Shown: piece after piece, positions 24,296 to 29,163 of the stretch
Layout: the number at the start of each line of letters is the position of its first letter
How positions within the stretch are numbered: position 1 is the first letter of the stretch
NCBI GenBank assembly: GCA_902556425.1
Contig: CACDWG010000022.1
Span: 1-29,163 of the forward strand
Source: UBA4421 sp002704225
GTDB lineage: Bacteria; Pseudomonadota; Gammaproteobacteria; Pseudomonadales; Azotimanducaceae
DNA length: 29,163 nucleotides
Reading direction: 5' to 3'
Translations under genes and position numbers: made by a program
The notes under the pieces: model-generated
Told to the model about the DNA's origin: nothing
Databases searched by the model: none
The model's input: the letters and a program-made list of their open reading frames with translations, nothing else

Positions 24296-26326
24296 ATGAC
24301 ATCGGACGATCAGGAAGCTCAAGGAACCGTTGAGCCCTCTGTGCGACTCGCAGACGTGGAGGCTGCGCTCGGACTCTTTGCCGAAGGCATTGCCGGGCGC
24401 TATTTGCACATTCGCAGCAATCAGGAATTCGCCACTAACTCACGCCTTAAATTAGCCGTAGAGTTTACCGGCCAAAACAATGACACCCTGTTCCTGCCTG
24501 AGTCGCTGTTAACAGACAGTCCCTCGGCTTACCGCGTACTGGTCATGGAACAAATCGGTATGCGCGAATGCGACACCTTGGGGTTTCGGATGACCACGGC
24601 CTTGGCTCGTCTGCCCCAGCTGGCAGCCTTCCACTCACCCAGCCCGGATACCGGGCCACGAGTAGGCGACTACCGCTTACTGTTCGACAGTTTTTCTGCT
24701 CCTGCTCTGGCCGAGGACCTCTTCTTATTGTTCGAAGACACGCGCATTCAGAGCCATTTACTGCATCACTATCCGGGGCTGGCAAAGCATCTCACGGCCC
24801 ATCACGCGCACTTGCTGAATTCACAGGTTCCCAGTGATTTGATCGCCAGAGCCAAACGCTGGCGTCTGGGCGAACCGTTGTCTCTGGCCAATGGCTCGGT
24901 GGAACAAAGCCTTTTCTCAGCATTGCAGGAACACGGAGACAGCGCGCTATCGGTCTATGACAGCGTCGCCGCGCTCTGCCAACACTATCCGTCGGTCTTG
25001 TCCTGTTACGCCCTAGAACAGAGCGAATACCATAAGCGCGACGAATCCTTGGTGGATTGGCTGAATCGCGAGCAGCGCGTCGAGGAATGGGAGGAAGAAC
25101 TCGAAGAAATTAACGAGCAGCTCAATCAATCCATGGCCATGGACACGGCTACTGGCGAAGAAAAAGAAGCCGTCTTTGGCGACGCCAGCGATGGCAGCCA
25201 GCGCCAGATCGACATCGAGATTAAGGAGTTGAAAGAGGAACGGGACACATTAAAGCGCCGTGTAGACATGGAACGCTCGGCAGTCGCCCATGCGCTGGGA
25301 GCCGCCCAAGGCGATGCTCGCAGCTTCCGTTACGACGAATGGGACTATCTGAACCGAACCTATTTGCGCGCCTGGTGCCGTGTTTTTGAACAGTCACTGA
25401 GCAACGACAGTGAAGAAGACATCGCGCCGCTAAAGGCCGTCATTCGTGCCTACCAAAACACCGTCCAGCGCCAACTGGAACAGATACGGCCCACCGGATT
25501 GGAACGTATTCGACGGGTACAGGACGGTGACGAGTTAGACCTTAACGCTGTGATCGAAGCACGTCAGGACATCCGAGCCGGGCAAAGCCCAAACGAACGT
25601 GTGTACTCGCGCAAAGAACGCGTACAGCGGGATGTGAGCGCCATTTTCTTAGTCGATCTATCCGCCTCTACCGACGACCCAATTCATCCCCCGGAACCCA
25701 AGGATTGGTCAAACTACGAAGAAGATGAGGCTGACACGCGTGGGGGTTGGTACGCGAGCTTTGATGACATCGAAGAGGAGCCCGAAGAACCGGGCCGAAA
25801 AATCATCGATTTGGAACGTGAAGCCATGGTCGTGATGGCTGCCGCTTTGGAGGCCTTGGGCGACAGCTACGGCATCTACGGATTTTCCGGTTACAGCAAG
25901 GACAATGTGGAGCTCTTCGTCGCCAAGGAACCGGACGATGCCTTTTCTCAGTCGACTCTGAAGAACATTGCCGCCATGTCACCCAAGGGCTCGACACGCA
26001 TGGGACCGGCCATACGGCATGCCAGCCAAAAGCTCATGAATACGGGCAGTGCCATGAAAGTGCTGATGGTCATCAGCGACGGTTTTCCTCAGGACTGCGA
26101 CTACGGTCCGGTGCGGGGAAATCACGACTACGGCGTGGAAGACACTGCCCGCGCGCTACAAGAGTCTCAGCAAAAGGGTATCGAGACATTTTGCATGACC
26201 GTAGACAAGTCCGGGCATGACTACCTCAAGCGCATGTGCCCTGACGAGCGCTACATGATTATCGAAGAGATGGAAGATCTGCCCAACCAGCTCACCAAGG
26301 TCTATACAGCACTCACCGGTAAATGA
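24296..26326 (+). CDS. CbbO/NorD-like VWA domain protein
   Basis: This 676-residue protein resembles CbbO/NorD, the von Willebrand factor A partner of a MoxR ATPase. The C-terminal VWA domain (from about residue 450) contains the MIDAS motif DLSAS at 454-458, the conserved Thr in SPKGSTRMGPAI and the late Asp in VISDGFPQDCD, so metal-dependent ligand binding is expected. Between strands of the VWA domain is an acidic, Trp-rich insertion (about 465-500, with WSNYEEDEADTRGGWY). The N-terminal 440 residues are helical, with a long coiled coil (about residues 250-335, EEWEEELEEINEQLNQS, IEIKELKEERDTLKRRVDM). It follows the ATPase gene by 17 bases, and the two are surely one operon. The client enzyme cannot be identified from the neighbours. 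Confidence 0.9.
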   Translation: MTSDDQEAQGTVEPSVRLADVEAALGLFAEGIAGRYLHIRSNQEFATNSRLKLAVEFTGQNNDTLFLPESLLTDSPSAYRVLVMEQIGMRECDTLGFRMTTALARLPQLAAFHSPSPDTGPRVGDYRLLFDSFSAPALAEDLFLLFEDTRIQSHLLHHYPGLAKHLTAHHAHLLNSQVPSDLIARAKRWRLGEPLSLANGSVEQSLFSALQEHGDSALSVYDSVAALCQHYPSVLSCYALEQSEYHKRDESLVDWLNREQRVEEWEEELEEINEQLNQSMAMDTATGEEKEAVFGDASDGSQRQIDIEIKELKEERDTLKRRVDMERSAVAHALGAAQGDARSFRYDEWDYLNRTYLRAWCRVFEQSLSNDSEEDIAPLKAVIRAYQNTVQRQLEQIRPTGLERIRRVQDGDELDLNAVIEARQDIRAGQSPNERVYSRKERVQRDVSAIFLVDLSASTDDPIHPPEPKDWSNYEEDEADTRGGWYASFDDIEEEPEEPGRKIIDLEREAMVVMAAALEALGDSYGIYGFSGYSKDNVELFVAKEPDDAFSQSTLKNIAAMSPKGSTRMGPAIRHASQKLMNTGSAMKVLMVISDGFPQDCDYGPVRGNHDYGVEDTARALQESQQKGIETFCMTVDKSGHDYLKRMCPDERYMIIEEMEDLPNQLTKVYTALTGK

Positions 26327-26366
26327 TGGTCGGCTGACCGCCTTGCGTGTTATTCAATGCCAGCAG

Positions 26367-26549
26367 CTACTGCACTGACCAGATCAGCATCAGAACGAAC
26401 AGCATCACCAGCCCTAAAATAAAGACCGCTGTGGACCAATCCCCGGGCTGCGCCTCGGTCGGATTAGCTCGCCAATTCTTATACATCGGCCAAATCGCAA
26501 ACAGCATCATGCCACCTGCGACCAAGGCTAAAATTTGCATCCATTCCAT
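26367..26549 (-). CDS. small two-helix membrane protein of unknown function
   Basis: This 60-residue protein has two predicted membrane helices: MQILALVAGGMMLFAIWPMY (residues about 4-23) and STAVFILGLVMLFVLMLIW (about 39-57). A short loop of polar residues (KNWRANPTEAQPGDW) joins them. A GGGGAC site precedes the ATG at 26549 by a few bases. It faces the VWA gene tail-to-tail with 40 bases between. The terminator at 26574-26622 separates it from yccA, so it needs its own promoter in the short stretch just after that hairpin, or depends on read-through. I do not recognise the family, but the hydropathy pattern supports a real gene. Confidence 0.65.
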   Translation of the reverse strand: MEWMQILALVAGGMMLFAIWPMYKNWRANPTEAQPGDWSTAVFILGLVMLFVLMLIWSVQ

Positions 26550-26573
26550 ATCGTCCCCGCAGGATTTTAATCC

Positions 26574-26622
26574 AATAAAAAACCCGACGTATCCTTCGCT
26601 AAGCGAAGTCTCTGTCGGGTTT
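26574..26622 (-). terminator. intrinsic terminator downstream of yccA
   Basis: On the - strand, a stem formed by AAACCCGAC (26614-26622) and GTCGGGTTT (26580-26588), with an inner CTTCGC TTA GCGAAG hairpin (26594-26608), is followed by a T-run (26577-26582). It lies about 80 bases after the yccA stop and reads as a classical rho-independent terminator for that gene. On the + strand only a short T-run follows, so activity is mainly one-directional. Confidence 0.85.
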
Positions 26623-26703
26623 CATCGTCAGCAAACAATCATTTGCCGCACTGGGTCACGCGTTCACTGCGCGACTGCTGAGTGCCTGACGAGTCGTGCC
26701 TGA

Positions 26704-27378
26704 TTAATCGTCACCGCCAAAAATGCCCAGCAGCTGAAGTAAGCTGATGAAGATATTGAAGATGCTCAGATACAGCCCGTAGGTCGCCATGATGTAATTG
26801 GTTTCGCCACCATTCACGATGGAGCCGATTTGCATCAAGATCAGTGCGCTCATCAGCATGATGATGCCGCCTGAGATAATCACGGACATTAAGGGCAGCT
26901 GCAGGAAGATGTTGGCGATCATGCCGATAACCATCACCATCATGCCGATCGCGACGAAGCCTCCCATAAAGGAGAAGTCACGCTTAGACGTCATGGCATA
27001 GCCCGCCAGACCCAAGAAAATCACCGCCGTACCGCCCAGAGCAGTGCCCACAACTTGCGCGCCATTCGCCAGAGACAAATACATGCTGATGATCGGACCC
27101 AAGCCAAAGCCCAGCAGACCAGTGACTAAGAAGATCACGCCCAAACCTGAGGCCGAGTTAGCCGTGCGGGGCAGCACGAACATACCCAGTACCATGGAGG
27201 AAATCACGCAGATCAAATAAGCCATGGGCGGCACATTCATAGCCATCGACAGAGCGGCCATCACCGCACTGAAACCCAACGTTGCGGACAGTAAAAGGTA
27301 GGTATTCTTAAGTACCTTATTGGTTTCCAGCGTAGACAGACTCGCTACCGACGCCTGATGCATAGATCGTTGTTCCAT
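26704..27378 (-). CDS. yccA: Bax inhibitor-1/YccA family inner membrane protein
   Basis: This is a 224-residue, seven-helix inner-membrane protein of the Bax-inhibitor-1 (UPF0005/TMBIM) family, close to E. coli YccA, a substrate and modulator of the FtsH protease that protects SecY from degradation. Shared sequence includes LETNKVLKNTYLLLSATLGFSA, GFGLGPIISMYL, ALGGTAVIFLGLAGYAMTSKRDFSFMGGF, GMIANIFLQLP, VNGGETNYIMAT and LYLSIFNIFISLLQLLG. The ATG at 27378 has AGGTGA at five bases; a GTG three codons upstream is less likely. An inverted repeat in its leader and a terminator downstream mark it as its own unit. This matches the family so well that only the regulation, not the identity, is uncertain. 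Confidence 0.93.
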   Translation of the reverse strand: MEQRSMHQASVASLSTLETNKVLKNTYLLLSATLGFSAVMAALSMAMNVPPMAYLICVISSMVLGMFVLPRTANSASGLGVIFLVTGLLGFGLGPIISMYLSLANGAQVVGTALGGTAVIFLGLAGYAMTSKRDFSFMGGFVAIGMMVMVIGMIANIFLQLPLMSVIISGGIIMLMSALILMQIGSIVNGGETNYIMATYGLYLSIFNIFISLLQLLGIFGGDD

Positions 27379-27400
27379 TGATATCACCTATCATTGATCC

Positions 27401-27422
27401 TGCGAGATCGTTCCGTCTCGCA
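27401..27422. promoter_or_regulatory. inverted repeat in the leader of yccA
   Basis: A perfect 7-base inverted repeat, TGCGAGA at 27401-27407 and TCTCGCA at 27416-27422, lies 23-44 bases upstream of the yccA start, within the 282-base divergent gap to the acyltransferase gene. It could form a leader hairpin or bind a regulator. I see no convincing -35/-10 pair around it. Confidence 0.3.
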
Positions 27423-27660
27423 TTGTTTACAGATTGAAAAACCCTTCGCTCGAAAGCGCATACGTCTATATTGGCAACTGCCGGTGGATTTGCAACCCCA
27501 ACGAGGACGAACTTCCAGTCGTCGCAACAATGTCGCCCTTACCAGGCCGATCCGGCCTCAATTGTCGGCTTTGCTGTCACGAACTTTTAACCCGTTGATC
27601 GTGTCCATTGGCGGCGCAACGCGCTAGTCTGTACCGAATGACAGTCCTCGGAGCAGCGTT

Positions 27661-28554
27661 ATGCCTCAACCTGAGCTGGATCCAGCCTTTACAGCTTATG
27701 TGAGAGACGAACCGAAGATTACCTACGTCCAACCCGAGGATCCTTGGCTGACCCGCCAAGTAATCTCCTCCGTAGAGCGCTTGTTTGGCCGAAAAGAAAT
27801 CGAAACCATCTACAAGCAATTGAAGGCAGAGCCCTTTGCCGTGGAGCGTTTTTTTACCGCAGCTTTTGAGGCTACCCGCATTGACTGTCGGTACAACGCC
27901 ACCAAGCTCAAAGAAATACCAGCCGACGGCCCCTTAGTGTTTGTGGCCAATCATCCATTTGGCATCGTCGACGGTATGGCGTTATGCGATATGGCGTTAA
28001 AGGCGAGAGGCGACTTTCGCATTTTGATCAATTCGCTTTTATGCCAGGACAAAGATTTAGCCCAGTACTTCTTGCCGGTCGATTTCCATCCAACCAAGGA
28101 GGCGATGAAAAACAACATCCGGATAAAGAAAGTCGCCCAAGAGTGTTTGGCAGATAACATCCCGGTTTTGATTTTTCCGTCGGGTTTTGTTTCGACCGCT
28201 GACAAAAAGGGCTTTGGCAACGTCGTCGATGCACCCTGGACAACGTTTGCGGCGAAGTTGATTCGCGATGCTCAGGCCAGTGTGGTGCCAATTTACTTCC
28301 GCGGACAAAACCGTCGTGCGTTTCATCTGGCATCGCATATCGCAGAACCTCTGCGCATGGCGCTACTGCTCAGCGAGGCACGCAACCGATTTGGCAAGCC
28401 GTTGCATGCTGTTGTCGGCGACACTCTGGATTGGTCCACCCTGAGCGAATTCGAAAACCGTCAGACGCTGACCGACTGTCTCTACCAACAGGTTCAGTCG
28501 CTGGCCCTGCACAACGTCGAACCGCACCCTACCGTTCTTTCATCGTTACCTTAG
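27661..28554 (+). CDS. PlsC-like 1-acyl-glycerol-phosphate/lysophospholipid acyltransferase family protein
   Basis: This 297-residue protein resembles the lysophospholipid acyltransferase (PlsC/LPLAT) superfamily, especially the bacterial 'putative hemolysin' branch. The catalytic motif is NHPFGIVDG at 97-105: His98 and Asp104 are spaced by five residues instead of the usual four. Motif III is present as FPSGFVSTADKKG, and the later VVPIYFRGQNRR strand fits motif IV. No clear transmembrane helix is visible, so a peripheral membrane protein is likely. A GGAG site lies before the ATG at 27661. The rhomboid gene follows 39 bases downstream. Substrate could be lysophosphatidate, lysophospholipid or an ornithine lipid; the sequence does not decide. 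Confidence 0.87.
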   Translation: MPQPELDPAFTAYVRDEPKITYVQPEDPWLTRQVISSVERLFGRKEIETIYKQLKAEPFAVERFFTAAFEATRIDCRYNATKLKEIPADGPLVFVANHPFGIVDGMALCDMALKARGDFRILINSLLCQDKDLAQYFLPVDFHPTKEAMKNNIRIKKVAQECLADNIPVLIFPSGFVSTADKKGFGNVVDAPWTTFAAKLIRDAQASVVPIYFRGQNRRAFHLASHIAEPLRMALLLSEARNRFGKPLHAVVGDTLDWSTLSEFENRQTLTDCLYQQVQSLALHNVEPHPTVLSSLP

Positions 28555-28593
28555 AATTGCGGAATATTTTCCAGCCCCTGACAACCTGTATAC

Positions 28594-29163
28594 ATGAGTG
28601 AAGAACAAGACCCCTGGGTCGAGATATTTCGCGCTGAAGACAAGCGGCAAATTCGAGACGCCAGCCTGGTATTGCTTGCCGTCAAAGTGGCTCATCGGGT
28701 GGACATGAATGCCACCGCCACGCCGTGGTCTCTGATGGTCCCACCCGCTGAGCAAGCGCGAGCACACCATGAACTCACCTCCTATTGGCAAGAAAACAGC
28801 AAGCCGCCGCCTACCCAGGTCCAGGTACCCTTTGTCGATAGCGGATGGTTCGGCGTCCTCGGATTTTTGGCGGTCATCTGGGCAGTTCCCGCGCTACAAG
28901 GATTCTCTAACAGTCAGCTGGTCGAAGCAGGCGTACTGCACAGCGAATCGATACGCCAAGGCGAATGGTGGCGTGCACTCACCGCTCTCACCCTACACGG
29001 CGGGTTGGAGCATATTCTGAGCAACAGCTTGTTTGGCAGCCTGTTCGGGTTCTTTGTCGCCCGCTATTTGGGATCGGGAGTTGGCTGGCTGGCAATTCTT
29101 GGCTGCGCGGCGGCCGCTAATCTGTTTAACGCGCTGATTCATCCAGATGCCTTTCGCGCATTG
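28594..29163 (+). CDS. rhomboid family intramembrane serine protease, 5' part (3' end outside window)
   Basis: The frame opens at ATG 28594 and is still open at the last base, giving 190 residues. Residues about 1-95 form a hydrophilic cytosolic leader (MSEEQDPWVEIFRAEDKRQIR and on, with a PPPTQVQVP linker near 75-85), then helix 1 (WFGVLGFLAVIWAVPAL). The rhomboid signature GEWWRALTALTLHGGLEHILSN follows, with His135, His140 and Asn144 of the H-x4-H-x3-N oxyanion/loop motif. Two further helices (LFGSLFGFFVARYLG, GWLAILGCAAAANLF) come next. The sequence stops at HPDAFRAL, just before the place where the catalytic GxSG should appear, so activity cannot be judged. It follows the acyltransferase on the same strand. 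The ribosome site is weak. Confidence 0.9.
   Translation, partial: MSEEQDPWVEIFRAEDKRQIRDASLVLLAVKVAHRVDMNATATPWSLMVPPAEQARAHHELTSYWQENSKPPPTQVQVPFVDSGWFGVLGFLAVIWAVPALQGFSNSQLVEAGVLHSESIRQGEWWRALTALTLHGGLEHILSNSLFGSLFGFFVARYLGSGVGWLAILGCAAAANLFNALIHPDAFRAL

Noticed and set aside
23442..26326. AAA+ ATPase plus VWA pair considered as a phage-defence module
   Set aside because: No effector nuclease, protease or other defence gene is nearby, and both proteins match the CbbQ/CbbO-NorQ/NorD chaperone type.
26347..26703. 118-codon open frame on + between the VWA gene and yccA
   Set aside because: It runs antisense to the small membrane gene and through the yccA terminator; composition is not protein-like.
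1..29163. tRNA, rRNA, CRISPR arrays, insertion sequences, attachment sites
   Set aside because: No cloverleaf-like segment with TTCRANY, no regular direct repeats with spacers, and no transposase or integrase reading frame were found on reading both strands.

Overview
The window reads as ordinary, densely packed chromosome of a gammaproteobacterium, probably marine or environmental and outside the enterics. The basis is the adjacent cmoA-cmoB pair (tRNA wobble cmo5U modification), a YccA-type Bax-inhibitor protein very close to the enterobacterial one, PPK1 and PPX, an SmrA-like Smr protein, and many lipid and flavin redox genes (two acyl-CoA dehydrogenases, a PhyH dioxygenase, a nitronate-monooxygenase-like protein, an LLM oxidoreductase). 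GC looks to be in the mid-50s percent by eye. I see no rRNA, tRNA, CRISPR array, insertion sequence, integrase or phage gene. Coding density is about 95 percent and no gene-free gap exceeds 300 bases.

Layout. 1-2177: the 3' end of a long-chain-type acyl-CoA dehydrogenase, a periplasmic YceI protein and a multi-spanning protein resembling vertebrate ANKH, all on +. 2250-4229: an alpha/beta hydrolase and a CinA-like/NMN-adenylyltransferase fusion, on +, overlapping the tail of a convergent MATE transporter (4204-5607, -). 5809-6684: an LLM flavin/F420 oxidoreductase, facing a nitronate-monooxygenase-like gene and a flavin-reductase gene on - (6747-8434). 8593-12551: a compact + operon of lemA, a membrane M48 peptidase with a TerB-like tail, and ppx. 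It faces ppk1 on - (12563-14629), so polyphosphate synthesis and breakdown genes converge. 14723-16379: cmoA-cmoB. 16440-17930: a small winged-helix protein with a C-terminal membrane anchor, then an acyl-CoA dehydrogenase. 17982-18305: a DUF4156-like lipoprotein. 18315-20114 (-): smrA, phyH and a small unknown protein. 20253-21632 (+): an APC amino-acid permease. 21661-23269 (-): a GNAT acetyltransferase with an apparent AUU start, and an esterase. 23442-26326 (+): a CbbQ/NorQ MoxR-type ATPase and a CbbO/NorD VWA protein. 26367-27378 (-): a small two-helix membrane protein and yccA, separated by a clear terminator. 27661-29163 (+): a PlsC-like acyltransferase and a rhomboid protease cut off by the window end.

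Cooperation. PPK1/PPX control polyphosphate, and ppx is translationally coupled to a membrane protease. CmoA makes carboxy-SAM for CmoB. The flavin reductase can supply reduced flavin near two other flavoenzymes. The CbbQ/CbbO pair is a MoxR-VWA chaperone whose client is not nearby. I found no clear new multi-gene system. The best leads are the ANKH-like transporter, the CinA-like/NMNAT fusion, the protease-TerB-ppx coupling, the membrane-anchored winged-helix protein and the AUU-started acetyltransferase.
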